Of a stretch of DNA of 49,185 bases, positions 23,695 through 31,716 are shown piece after piece. The notes beneath the pieces were generated by a model that worked only from the letters and a program-made list of their open reading frames with translations, was not told the origin of the DNA and searched no databases. How positions within the stretch are numbered: the stretch's first letter is position 1; every line of letters starts with the position of its first letter. Source of the stretch: Candidatus Sulfotelmatobacter sp. (GTDB lineage Bacteria; Acidobacteriota; Terriglobia; Terriglobales; Acidobacteriaceae); contig JASHOT010000108.1 in NCBI GenBank assembly GCA_030040965.1, positions 1 through 49,185 on the forward strand, read 5' to 3'. Made by a program: the position numbers and the translations under genes.

Positions 23695-24283
23695 TCCCGT
23701 TGCCGCGGAGTCCGGCGTATCTGCGAACGCCTCAGGCGAATTCTCTCCCGAAGAACGTGCGCTTCTTTTGCGCCTGGCCCACGATTCCATCGTCTCTACG
23801 TTCGAGCGCCGCGAAATCTCGCTTGACCCGCACACACCCCATCTCGCCGAAAAGCGCGGCGCTTTCACATCTCTTTATCTCGCTGGCAATCTGCGCGGAT
23901 GCGTCGGCTATGTCTTACCCGTCAATTCCGTCTATCGCGCGGTTGCCGATACCGCTCGCGCCGCCGCTTTCGAAGACAGTCGCTTTTCTCCTGTCACGCG
24001 TGACCAGGCGCCACATCTCCAGATTGAGTTGAGTATTCTCTCGCCTCCGCAGCCGATCGCGCCCGACGCCATCGAAATCGGCCGCCACGGTCTGCTCATC
24101 AGCATGGCCGGTAGCCGCGGCTTGCTTCTGCCCCAAGTCCCCATCGAGCATCACTGGGATCGCATCACGTTTCTCGAACAGACTTGCCGAAAAGCCGGCC
24201 TTCACCTCGACGCATGGCACACCGGGGCCCAAATCGAGGCCTTCACTGCCGAAGTATTTGGAGAGAAAGATCATCCCGCCTGA
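23678..24283 (+). CDS. AMMECR1-domain protein (AmmeMemoRadiSam system protein A type)
   Basis: 201-residue protein with the AMMECR1 core. GAFTSLYLAGNLRGCVGYV contains the invariant LRGCVG motif, followed by AVADTARAAAFEDSRFSPVT, then IELSILSPPQPI and GRHGLLISMAGSRGLLLPQVP. In many bacteria this domain is encoded with a Memo and a radical SAM partner (AmmeMemoRadiSam), but neither partner is visible in this window. The precise chemistry is unknown. The GTG start at 23678 overlaps pgsA by 17 bases. The first 20 residues are variable and a later start is possible. Confidence 0.88.
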   Translation: MLLRPNPVAAESGVSANASGEFSPEERALLLRLAHDSIVSTFERREISLDPHTPHLAEKRGAFTSLYLAGNLRGCVGYVLPVNSVYRAVADTARAAAFEDSRFSPVTRDQAPHLQIELSILSPPQPIAPDAIEIGRHGLLISMAGSRGLLLPQVPIEHHWDRITFLEQTCRKAGLHLDAWHTGAQIEAFTAEVFGEKDHPA

Positions 24284-24297
24284 GTGGAGCCCTCTGC

Positions 24298-24711
24298 TCA
24301 GTAGGCCACAAACATTTGGATAGAAACCACCCGTGCGTATTGGATGAAATCACGGTCGGTCGTAAAGATTTCCCAACTGCGGCGCAGCGCAACAGCACAT
24401 ACCAGCATGTCGACGGTTGAATCTGCGATTCCGCGCTGTCGACATTGATTGCCGATTCGCGCCGCCTCCTCGTAGTCAGCCGAATCAATCGCGACGTCGG
24501 AGAACCCCCGCAAGTGATCTCGGATGCGCCGGAACTGGGACTCCTCCCGGATCCCGGAAAGCGTTTCCTGTCGTGTTGCGCCCAACAACTGGACCTGCCG
24601 CATGCGGATTAAATCATGGAGAGCCTGGGTTAAACGCCGTTCGGCAGGTGAGAGATCCGCAGCGCGTCGGCGCAGTGCCAGGGACCAGATTGGTGTATCC
24701 ACCAGGACCAT
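24298..24711 (-). CDS. vapC: VapC-family PIN-domain toxin
   Basis: 137-residue PIN-domain ribonuclease. Acidic active-site residues fit the family: Asp5 in MVLVDTPIW, Glu in TRQETLSGI, Asp in ADSTVDMLVCAVA and Asp in IFTTDRDF. VapC toxins cleave RNA, often tRNA, and are neutralised by VapB. The start codon ATG at 24711 overlaps the vapB stop codon TGA by one base, giving tight translational coupling. It is convergent with the AMMECR1 gene, 14 bases away. Confidence 0.9.
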   Translation of the reverse strand: MVLVDTPIWSLALRRRAADLSPAERRLTQALHDLIRMRQVQLLGATRQETLSGIREESQFRRIRDHLRGFSDVAIDSADYEEAARIGNQCRQRGIADSTVDMLVCAVALRRSWEIFTTDRDFIQYARVVSIQMFVAY

Positions 24712-24917
24712 CAGTTGCGCTTTTTCCGCCGCGCTGCCTTGTAATCGTAAGCGGGATCGAAATCGACGGTACCGAAATCATCGAGGATCTTCATCTGCCG
24801 GTGGTAGCGCACATATTCCTCCAGCGCTTTGGTGACCGCTTCCTTCTTCGTCTTGTGACGGCCGATATTCCGCGCTTCTTCGATCAGTTTGTCGTCGATC
24901 GCGAGATTGGTTGCCAT
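24711..24917 (-). CDS. vapB: VapB-family antitoxin
   Basis: 68-residue antitoxin. The N-terminal ribbon-helix-helix-like segment MATNLAIDDKLIEEARNIGRH and KTKKEAVTKALEEYV matches VapB antitoxins of the PF09957 type. It is followed by a C-terminal toxin-binding tail rich in Asp and basic residues (FGTVDFDPAYDYKAARRKKRN region). The ATG at 24917 is chosen over one at 24935 because the family starts here and the upstream codons lie inside the promoter/operator. No Shine-Dalgarno sequence is present: the -10 box ends only 7 bases before the ATG, so the mRNA is probably leaderless. It overlaps vapC by one base. Confidence 0.9.
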   Translation of the reverse strand: MATNLAIDDKLIEEARNIGRHKTKKEAVTKALEEYVRYHRQMKILDDFGTVDFDPAYDYKAARRKKRN

Positions 24918-24924
24918 GTGTAGA

Positions 24925-24952
24925 TTATTACACATTTAAATGTGTAAAACAA
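24925..24952 (-). promoter_or_regulatory. vapBC promoter with embedded palindromic operator
   Basis: Read on the minus strand: -35 TTGTTT (24952-24947), 16-base spacer, -10 TAATAA (24930-24925). The perfect 20-bp palindrome TTACACATTTAAATGTGTAA (24928-24947) fills the spacer and touches both boxes. A third half-site, TGTGTA, lies closer to the start codon (24917-24922 on the plus strand). The layout predicts autorepression by VapBC and a transcript starting at or next to the vapB ATG. Confidence 0.75.
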
Positions 24953-25089
24953 GAGCGCGCGGAGGAGCGCAGCCCGAGCAATGTACTCCGAGATCGGGAA
25001 TAGAGGCGCCACATTGGTTACATTCTGCGACGCGGCGGAAATCACTTCTACGCAGCGGCTGCGCACGGCCTAGACCCGAGTGGCACTCT

Positions 25090-25392
25090 CTACTTCGTCA
25101 ACGCGTCGCGGTTCTCTTTGGCCCACGCGCTGTCCGACTTGACCGCCTTCATCGGCGGCCCGCCTTGCGTTCCGCAAGCGCACGGACCTTCCATCTTCGC
25201 TTCGGTCATGCAGAAACACGATTTCGTCTTCAAGCAGGCACACACATACACGACCCCCTCCTCGGTCGGGGCCTGCATTTCGTTAACAGATGAGTTTCCG
25301 AACTGGTTCCGCGAGCTTCCGCTCGCCGCAAGCATCGTCAACGAGCACAGCAACGCCAGAAGTACGGCTCGATATTGGGTTTGTTTTCGCAT
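25090..25392 (-). CDS. Small secreted protein with three CxC motifs
   Basis: 100-residue protein. The signal-peptide-like N-terminus MRKQTQYRAVLLALLCSLTM ends near AASGS. The mature part has six Cys arranged as three CxC pairs: Cys51/53 (CAC), Cys59/61 (CFC) and Cys71/73 (CAC), embedded in VYVCACLKTKSCFCMTEAKM and EGPCACG. CxC clusters suggest metal binding, as in metallothionein-like or copper-handling proteins, or disulfide cross-linking; this is inference, since I recognise no family. AGGAG lies about 7 bases before the ATG. It stands alone between vapBC and another exported protein on the same strand. Confidence 0.7.
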   Translation of the reverse strand: MRKQTQYRAVLLALLCSLTMLAASGSSRNQFGNSSVNEMQAPTEEGVVYVCACLKTKSCFCMTEAKMEGPCACGTQGGPPMKAVKSDSAWAKENRDALTK

Positions 25393-25631
25393 CGCATCTC
25401 CTGCGGATCATCGCTTTCAACTTTCCCACAGAAAAGAATGCGACGGACAATTGGTTGGTCACAATAACCACTTTGCTGGATCCCCGCATAGCCAATCCAA
25501 TGCAAGAAATTAACAGCAAGCTACGTCGACGGGGATTCGTGGGTAGCAAGAACATCTGCCTGCAAAAGCAAACCGGGGGCGGTTGCCCGTCCCCGGCTTC
25601 TGACCGACTGCGCCCTTTACATCAACTCGAT

Positions 25632-26588
25632 TTAGTTCGCCTGATCCAATTCCACGCCATCGCCTGCATGCATATCCTCCATGGAGAAGACGACCATGCC
25701 GGTTGCGGTGGTGTTGGTCACGCTCAGGATCACGATTTCTCCTACCGCGCGCCGCGGCAGATCCCGCACATGAATCACCGGGCCGTTCGTCTTCGTCCAC
25801 AGCTTCGGATCAACCGAAGGGGTCTTCAGCTGCGTATCCTCAGCGATGGCAGCTTTGAATGAAAGCGAATCCACTGGATCGTTCAGGTCAGCTTCATAGC
25901 CACGCACCGCACGGAAGAAGTCGCCCACCTTCACTCCCTGGGCTGAACCCACGTTCAGATAGACCTTCTGTCCCGTACCCAACTGCGAATCGAAATCCTT
26001 GGCCATTACGATGCGGCCGCTTACCCGATTGCTGGCCGGCAGGAACCGATCGAAGTGAATCGGCGTATGAAATTGCACGACCTGCTTCTCCGCGAATGGA
26101 ATCGCGGTGTCGCCCGGGCCCACCGTGTCGCAGGAGTACTCGATCTGCGCGATTGCCGCCTTGCTGCGCGTGTCGATGATTCGCACCCGCGCAACTTCCT
26201 CATATGGTTGCCCGGTCTCCTTCAGCAGCTTTTTCTCGCCGGGATACATTTCGTATTCGTCGATGTCGCGCAGGGCGCGAATAACTTCGTACTGTGCTCC
26301 CACGCTATAGCCGTTTCCCTGCAGATAAATCATGTCGCCGCGCGTGAACTTGGTCGTGCTCGGCGTCTGCAATCCGCCCATCACCCAGTTCGCATCGGGC
26401 AGCATCTGCTTGCTGATGAATCCTGCACAATACATGTCGGCGTAGGTCGGAGTCTGCACCCGCTCGGTGGGAAAGCTGGCGGAAGTCGGCAACGTCCCTG
26501 CCGGAGCCTCGCTCGCGCTGCTGTCAGAGCCAGACTGAGCAAAGGCCGCGGTCGCCAGCAACAATACTAAAACCACTGTTTTCTTCAT
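25632..26588 (-). CDS. Secreted hypothetical protein, beta-rich
   Basis: 318-residue protein with a classic signal peptide (MKKTVVLVLLLATAAFAQ) and a Ser/Ala-rich linker. It then has a beta-rich body with two similar-looking segments: GDMIYLQGNGYSVGAQYEVIR (about residues 84-104) and QKVYLNVGSAQGVKVGDFFRAVR (about 206-228). Both carry the pattern of a short beta-barrel repeat seen in envelope proteins such as FlgT-C-like modules. No enzyme motif is visible. The first copy is followed by VARVRIIDTRSKAAIAQIEYS. GGAGG lies 5 bases before the ATG, and a TTGACC-17-TACCTT promoter candidate is at 26663-26691. Function unknown. Confidence 0.7.
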   Translation of the reverse strand: MKKTVVLVLLLATAAFAQSGSDSSASEAPAGTLPTSASFPTERVQTPTYADMYCAGFISKQMLPDANWVMGGLQTPSTTKFTRGDMIYLQGNGYSVGAQYEVIRALRDIDEYEMYPGEKKLLKETGQPYEEVARVRIIDTRSKAAIAQIEYSCDTVGPGDTAIPFAEKQVVQFHTPIHFDRFLPASNRVSGRIVMAKDFDSQLGTGQKVYLNVGSAQGVKVGDFFRAVRGYEADLNDPVDSLSFKAAIAEDTQLKTPSVDPKLWTKTNGPVIHVRDLPRRAVGEIVILSVTNTTATGMVVFSMEDMHAGDGVELDQAN

Positions 26589-26848
26589 GTTACCTCCGAG
26601 ACGGAGCCGCCATGCGTCTCCCTCCCCTAGTTAAGTGCCAGAAAGGACAAGGCTTCAGCCGGAAGGTAACAAGCGGATGGGGCAGGGTCAAGGTTACGAG
26701 GGTGATGGGACACCAGGCAAAGATTCCTCCAGGATTTTTCCCCAAACTATTAATCCGTTGTTGCATAAAGAATTACGCCCCTGTAATAATTCGCCGTTCG
26801 TTTCGCTATCCGTTGTAGTGTCGGCACAAGGGTTAGTAACGCTTTCGA
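26589..26848. other. Divergent intergenic region upstream of aroDE
   Basis: 260 bases with no supported gene. On the minus strand TTGACC (26691-26686), 17 bases and TACCTT (26668-26663) form a plausible promoter for the secreted protein at 25632-26588. The plus-side promoter of the aroD-aroE fusion was not identified. Confidence 0.35.
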
Positions 26849-28420
26849 ATGAACTCCGCTCCCGCATACATGCCGCGCCTGCTGCCCCTGCGATTGCCCA
26901 GGGTCTGCGTGGCGGTGATTGGCTCCGACGCCAATGAGATGACCGAGCGAGCCGAAGCCTTGGCTCGAGATAACTCCTTCATGGAGTTCAGGTTAGACTA
27001 TCTCGCAAAGCCCGGGCTGGGGCTGCCGCGCGTCAAACGCTTCATCGATTCACACCCCGGCACGGTCATCGTCGCCACTTGCCGCCGTGTCACCAACGGA
27101 GGCAAGTTTAAGGGATCGATCGCTTCCCAACTCGACATTTTGGGCAAGGCTGCCGGCCTCGGCTTTCAGCTGGTCGATGTCGAGTTGCAAACTGCGAGTA
27201 AATGTAAGCCCGCGCAATTACAGAAGTTACGCAGCCGTGCCGGACTCATCCTGTCCTTTCATGACTTCCGCGGCACCAGGAAGCTGGATGAGACTCTTGC
27301 AAAGATGCGTGCCTTTCCCGCCGACTACTACAAGCTGGTCAGCACCGCCACCACACTCTCCGACAACGTGGAGATGATCAAGTTTCTCGCTCGCGAGGGT
27401 GATCGCCATTCGCTGGTCAGCATGTGCATGGGGGAGCAGGGGATCATCAGCCGCGTGCTTGGATTGCGCGCGGGTAGCGCGTTTACCTTTGCCTCGGCGG
27501 GCATAGGACAGGAAACCGCCGCCGGTCAGATCAGCGCGCAGGAGTTGCGCAATGTATACCGCATCGAGCAGGTTGACGCCGCCACGCGTGTCTATGGCGT
27601 GGTCGGCGATCCCATTGCGCACTCGCTTTCGCCCGCGATCATGAATGCAGCCTTCCGCCGCGAGAACGTCAACGGCGTTTATCTCGCCCTGCACGCCAAA
27701 ACGTTAAAAGATCTGCTGACTTGCGTTCGAGAGGTCCCCATCCACGGCGTCAGTGTGACCATGCCGTACAAGGAAGCCATCCTGCCGTATCTGGACAATA
27801 CGGACTCCCACACCACCAAAATCGGCGCCTGCAATACCGTCGTAAGGGCGCAGGATGGAAAGCTTTATGGGTTTAATACCGACGCATCGGGGATAGTCCG
27901 CCCGCTCGAGCGCCGCCTCACTACGCTTGAAAACGCAAAGATTCTTGTCCTTGGAGCCGGCGGCGCAGCCCGTGCCGCCGTCTTTGGACTGAAGGAACGA
28001 GGGTCCGAGGTCTATATCCTGAACCGCAGCCTTGCCCCGGCAAAAAAACTCGCTCACCAGGCCCACGCCCGGTTGGTGAAACGTCCAGATCTCAAAAAGA
28101 TGGCGTTCGATGTGATCATCAATGCCACTCCCGTTGGGCTGCAGAATTCACGCGAAACGCCGCTGCAGGAAAAAGAGATCAATGCCCGCTATGTCTTTGA
28201 TATGGTTTATGATCCGGTCGAAACCAGGCTGCTCAAGCTGGCCAAAGAGCGGGGCGCACAGGTCATTGCAGGCATCGAGATGTTCGTCCACCAGGCAGCC
28301 CGCCAATTTGAGATCTGGACCGGCAAGCCCGCTCCCGCCGACGAGATGCTGCGGGTCGTGCTCTTGCAACTCCAGGACCGCGCCAATCGTGCCAGCAGGA
28401 GCAGCGCCAGTGGAAAATGA
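26849..28420 (+). CDS. aroDE: Bifunctional 3-dehydroquinate dehydratase (type I)/shikimate dehydrogenase
   Basis: 523-residue fusion carrying steps three and four of the shikimate pathway. The N-terminal type I dehydratase (about residues 18-240) has the catalytic His138 in LILSFHDF and Schiff-base Lys162 in YYKLVSTATT. The C-terminal shikimate dehydrogenase (from about residue 247, TRVYGVVGDPIAHSLSP) has Ser259/Ser261, Lys308 in VSVTMPYKEA, Asn329, Asp345 in GFNTDASG and the NADP-binding GAGGAARA (369-376). The same domain order is found in plants and some bacteria. No clear ribosome-binding site precedes the ATG; an ATG at codon 8 is an alternative. Its products feed the chorismate used by TrpE. 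Confidence 0.95.
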   Translation: MNSAPAYMPRLLPLRLPRVCVAVIGSDANEMTERAEALARDNSFMEFRLDYLAKPGLGLPRVKRFIDSHPGTVIVATCRRVTNGGKFKGSIASQLDILGKAAGLGFQLVDVELQTASKCKPAQLQKLRSRAGLILSFHDFRGTRKLDETLAKMRAFPADYYKLVSTATTLSDNVEMIKFLAREGDRHSLVSMCMGEQGIISRVLGLRAGSAFTFASAGIGQETAAGQISAQELRNVYRIEQVDAATRVYGVVGDPIAHSLSPAIMNAAFRRENVNGVYLALHAKTLKDLLTCVREVPIHGVSVTMPYKEAILPYLDNTDSHTTKIGACNTVVRAQDGKLYGFNTDASGIVRPLERRLTTLENAKILVLGAGGAARAAVFGLKERGSEVYILNRSLAPAKKLAHQAHARLVKRPDLKKMAFDVIINATPVGLQNSRETPLQEKEINARYVFDMVYDPVETRLLKLAKERGAQVIAGIEMFVHQAARQFEIWTGKPAPADEMLRVVLLQLQDRANRASRSSASGK

Positions 28421-28436
28421 AAGCATGCGATGCTTT
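28420..28436 (+). terminator. Hairpin overlapping the aroDE stop codon
   Basis: AAAGCAT (28420-28426), loop GCG, ATGCTTT (28430-28436). The 7-bp perfect stem begins on the last base of the stop codon. There is no T-run, so termination is uncertain; it may stabilise the 3' end. Confidence 0.4.
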
Positions 28437-28603
28437 CCGAAAAGAAAAAGTTGCATTTTCCACGCTGCCCAAAGTAATATGCAATCAGGGAAGCGAGATT
28501 GTAACTAGGTTCCCTGAGTTTCGACCCTGTACCGCCCGGTTTCCAAACTTCCACAAGTTCGCAGTCAAGATCGCTGTACAAGCTTTGGCGAAAAACTCGA
28601 CGA

Positions 28604-28623
28604 GAGGCGGCTCACTCCGCCTC
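28604..28623 (+). promoter_or_regulatory. Leader hairpin before the GvpL/F gene
   Basis: GAGGCGG (28604-28610), 6-base loop, CCGCCTC (28617-28623): a perfect GC-rich stem ending 23 bases upstream of the ATG at 28647, just before the CGGAGAG ribosome-binding site. It could be a terminator-like or translational-control structure. Confidence 0.45.
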
Positions 28624-28646
28624 CATCCCGGTTCGGAGAGTTCAAC

Positions 28647-29393
28647 ATGGCGTGGTACGCGTACTGTCTTACCGAGCATCAAACCCTCCCCAATGGAACC
28701 CGCACTCGCCGCCCTTTCCTGCTCGAGGGTGTTCAAGGCGTTAATGGAGCTGCGGTATTGAGCTACCCCAGCGGAGAATTTGCCGTGGTGGTTAGCGAGT
28801 ACGACCGGCCGGCCAGCGAGCTCGATCAGAAGGCCGCTATTGAGCACGCCCGCGTGGTCAGCACCTGCTTCCGCAATTCCACAGTGCTGCCCTTCAAGTT
28901 TGGAACCATTTTTGAAAGCGACGACGCGCTGCGCCAGGCAGTGCGGGTCAACCGCCGCGCCTTTGGACAAAGCGTCGAGCGGCTCCGCGGCAAGTCCGAG
29001 ATGCACATCAAGCTGGTCGTTCGCGACGGCTCATTGCGCGAAGCCATGATCGACGTCGAACTGCCCGACACCGTCGGCGGCGACTATCTCTCCAAGCTGC
29101 GCGAGAAAGCCTCACGCGAGCGGGAGCGGCAGACCAAGGCCCGGGCGCTTTCCGTGCAGGTGCACAAGCTCTTCAACCCGCTCGAAGAGGAAGTCAGCTG
29201 CAAAAAAGTTGCTCCCGAGGGCATGTTGATCGATATCGCCCACCTGATCGACTCCAAGAGCGTGGAGAAATATCAGAACCGCTACTCGACCGCCGCCAAG
29301 CAGCTGAAAAACTGCGAAGTGTCGGTCAGCGGTCCTTGGCCGCCTTACCACTTCCTGCCCGGGAAGCTGCGGACGGTAGCCGGCAACAGCTAG
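28647..29393 (+). CDS. GvpL/GvpF-family protein, isolated from a gas-vesicle cluster
   Basis: 248-residue protein with the GvpL/GvpF layout. It opens MAWYAYCLTEHQTLPNG, then has VVVSEYDRPASEL, the core STVLPFKFGTIFESDDALRQ with RRAFGQSVERLRGKSEMHIKLVV, a charged helical stretch, and the C-terminal signature SVSGPWPPYHFLPG. GvpF/GvpL are accessory proteins needed to start gas-vesicle assembly around GvpA. No GvpA or other gvp gene is visible in this window; the neighbours are aroDE and an M28 peptidase. GGAGAG lies about 8 bases before the ATG, with a leader hairpin at 28604-28623. A role outside buoyancy is possible. Confidence 0.88.
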   Translation: MAWYAYCLTEHQTLPNGTRTRRPFLLEGVQGVNGAAVLSYPSGEFAVVVSEYDRPASELDQKAAIEHARVVSTCFRNSTVLPFKFGTIFESDDALRQAVRVNRRAFGQSVERLRGKSEMHIKLVVRDGSLREAMIDVELPDTVGGDYLSKLREKASRERERQTKARALSVQVHKLFNPLEEEVSCKKVAPEGMLIDIAHLIDSKSVEKYQNRYSTAAKQLKNCEVSVSGPWPPYHFLPGKLRTVAGNS

Positions 29394-29994
29394 GACAGCC
29401 GATGCACCCGAACGATCGGGCGCAAACCAGCTCGCGAGTAGAGCGCTGCATTGATTGTGCATTGTTCTGCACTTGGGCTATTTGCTGTCTCCCGACAGAG
29501 TACGATTGCGCACATCGCCAACACATCTAAGACCTTTGATGTGTTTAAGTTACGAGGCCTTGTCAACGAAATCCGCGGAGGCCGGATTTTGGCGCGGCAA
29601 ATGCTTCTCACACCTGTAACTAAGAGGCCGCAAACTCTAGTATGACCTTCACTCTCTTCAAAGATTCACGTCACTTCACAACATGCCGTTCTGGCTGGCG
29701 GAACGGCGTCTTGCATCGCCTTTCCTGACATCACCTTCCATTCCGCCTCTTGAATGTGGCCCCGGCAACGGGGCCATTTTTCTTACACTTCTTGGCGTTA
29801 ATCATGAGTTTCGTTCCGAGGAGCAACACCACGAGGAATCTGCTGCTCCCAAACAGTCAGAAAGCAGATTCCTCCCTTCGGTCGGAACGAAAAATTTCGA
29901 GGATAGGACTACGCGTATCTCATTTCAGTTCCGGTCTAATTTCGAACCGCTCTCTTCTGGTTTGGACTCGCCTCAGCTACACTACCCTTCCGCC
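29394..29994. other. 601-base gap with an isolated terminator
   Basis: No supported coding gene. It contains the inverted repeat AACACATC/GATGTGTT (29520-29527 and 29538-29545) and a strong terminator at 29757-29781, far from the GvpL/F gene (364 bases after its stop codon). The terminator may end a long GvpL/F transcript or an unannotated small RNA. Frames such as 29683-29994 lack ribosome-binding sites and have no recognisable protein. Confidence 0.45.
29757..29781 (+). terminator. Strong Rho-independent terminator with GCAA tetraloop
   Basis: TGGCCCCG (29757-29764), tetraloop GCAA, CGGGGCCA (29769-29776), then TTTTT (29777-29781). An 8-bp perfect GC-rich stem with a stable GNRA loop and T-run. 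Confidence 0.85.
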
Positions 29995-31470
29995 ATGATC
30001 AACCATCTTTCACTCGGAATCTTTCTTGCCGGCTTTTCTAGCGCCATCCCTTCGCTTGCCCAGAATCAGCAGCCCGCGTCCACGCCTCCTCTGTTTGCCG
30101 CGATCCCCCACGAGACCGAAGCCCAGAAAGCCAACTTCCCTCCTCAGCTGATCAACGAACTGGAGGCCATCAAAACGGCTGCGCTGGCCGATGACTACGC
30201 CTACCGCCAGCTCGAGCATTTGACCGAGAACATCGGAGCGCGGCCCAGCGGATCGCCACAGGCGAAAGCGGCCGTCGCATACGTCGCGGCCGAACTGCGC
30301 AAGCTTGGCCTCGACGTTCAACTCGAAGAAACAAAGGTCCCGCACTGGGTGCGCGGAGCAGAGACCGCTCAACTGGTCGAGTATCCGGAACAAGCGCCCG
30401 ATGCAACCCAGAAAATTGTTCTCACCGCGCTGGGCGGAAGTCCATCGACCGGCGCAGAGGGAATCACCGCCGACGTAGTCGTGGTCAACAATTTCGACGA
30501 GCTCTCCGCACTCGACCGCGAAAAAGTTGCGGGCAAGATTGTGCTGTTTAACGAAATTTTCGACAAGCAGAAATCGGCCGGCGGCATGGCGTTCGCGGCG
30601 TATGGAGAAGCCGTGCGTTATCGCGGCTCCGGACCGCGCGCGGCGGCCGATCTGGGCGCAGTTGCGGCACTCGTCAGGTCCGTGGGTGACGCGGATTTTC
30701 GTTTGCCGCACACCGGACTCAGCTATCCCGCAGGCATTCCAGCGGGAGCGGTCACCGCGGAAGATGCGGAGTTGATTGCACATCTCGCGGCCCAGGGAAA
30801 AGTCCGCATGCGGCTCATTCTTACTCCGCAAAAACTCCCTGATGAAACCAGCTACAACGTGATCGCCGACCTGAAAGGCAGTGAGCATCCCGAGCAAATC
30901 GTCGTCGTCTCCGGGCATCTGGATTCGTGGGACCTGGGCACCGGGGCCATCGACGACGGGGCGGGCGTGGTGATCGCCATGGAGACAGCCGAGATCTTCC
31001 AGAAGCTGCACCTGCGGCCCAGGCGCACGCTGCGGGTGATTGCATGGATGGATGAAGAAAACGGTGGCGCCGGCGCGCAGACCTACAATAAGGAGCACGC
31101 CGCGGAATTTCCCAGCCACGTTGCCGCCATCGAAAGCGATTCCGGAGCAGCGCATCCTCTGGGATTCGAAATCAAAATGAGTCCACAGGCGATCGACCTC
31201 CTGCGGCCTGCACTGAACGTGCTGCAAAGTATCGGGGCGAATGCATTGCGGCCCAATCCCTCCTCGCCCGGCGCCGATATTTCAGGAATGGCAGAGTCGG
31301 GCGTACCAGCTCTGGGAGTGATGCAGGATGGGCGCACGTATTTTCATTACCATCACACGGCGGCCGATACGCTCGACAAGGTCCTGCCCTCGGAACTTCG
31401 CGAGAATGCGGCGGCCATGGCGGTCGTGGCCTACGCGATCGCCAGCACGAAGGATCCGCTGCCACGGTAG
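29995..31470 (+). CDS. Secreted M28-family metallopeptidase
   Basis: 491-residue peptidase: signal peptide (MINHLSLGIFLAGFSSAIPS, cleaved near LAQ), a PA-like domain (about residues 130-270) and an M28 zinc-peptidase core. Metal ligands and catalytic residues fit the family: His308 and Asp310 in VVSGHLDSWDLGTGAIDDGAG (Asp320), Glu354/Glu355 in WMDEENGGAG, Asp382 in AIESDSGA, and His in YFHYHHTAADT. Such enzymes are periplasmic or secreted aminopeptidases or carboxypeptidases. The start at 29995 is chosen because the signal peptide begins there; the frame stays open to 29683 but upstream codons look non-coding. No clear Shine-Dalgarno sequence. The second M28 gene, at 35208-37018, is related but frameshifted. 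Confidence 0.88.
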   Translation: MINHLSLGIFLAGFSSAIPSLAQNQQPASTPPLFAAIPHETEAQKANFPPQLINELEAIKTAALADDYAYRQLEHLTENIGARPSGSPQAKAAVAYVAAELRKLGLDVQLEETKVPHWVRGAETAQLVEYPEQAPDATQKIVLTALGGSPSTGAEGITADVVVVNNFDELSALDREKVAGKIVLFNEIFDKQKSAGGMAFAAYGEAVRYRGSGPRAAADLGAVAALVRSVGDADFRLPHTGLSYPAGIPAGAVTAEDAELIAHLAAQGKVRMRLILTPQKLPDETSYNVIADLKGSEHPEQIVVVSGHLDSWDLGTGAIDDGAGVVIAMETAEIFQKLHLRPRRTLRVIAWMDEENGGAGAQTYNKEHAAEFPSHVAAIESDSGAAHPLGFEIKMSPQAIDLLRPALNVLQSIGANALRPNPSSPGADISGMAESGVPALGVMQDGRTYFHYHHTAADTLDKVLPSELRENAAAMAVVAYAIASTKDPLPR

Positions 31471-31638
31471 TTGGCAGGTTGGCGGAGTTGACACGACGCG
31501 GTATCGCTGACGTCCAACGCCAGCCCGATGCAACGCCGCATTTTTTGCGATTCTTTTGCGCGAAAACAATCTGCAGCCCTTGGGGTGGTTGACGCATCTC
31601 ATTTTTCGCGCTTATCATTTTTGTTTGGCTTATTGACC

Positions 31639-31663
31639 AGGACGCCTCATCTGGAGGCGTCCT
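31639..31663 (+). terminator. Hairpin between the M28 peptidase and DksA-like genes
   Basis: AGGACGCCTC (31639-31648), loop ATCTG, GAGGCGTCCT (31654-31663): a perfect 10-bp stem followed by AAAACTTTTCT. It could terminate the peptidase transcript or form part of the leader of the DksA-like gene 54 bases downstream. Confidence 0.6.
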
Positions 31664-31716
31664 AAAACTTTTCTAGGATAGGACGGTTTTCGCAAGAGAC
31701 CTGGGTTGAAGTGACT

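Noticed and set aside
24940-25293. 117-codon plus-strand frame with a stretch reminiscent of a short endonuclease motif
   Set aside because: Runs antisense to the CxC protein gene, lacks conserved residues and has no ribosome-binding site.
29683-29994. Extended N-terminus of the M28 peptidase (from 29683)
   Set aside because: Would include a terminator hairpin (29757-29781) and a stretch of non-coding character; the signal peptide starts at 29995.
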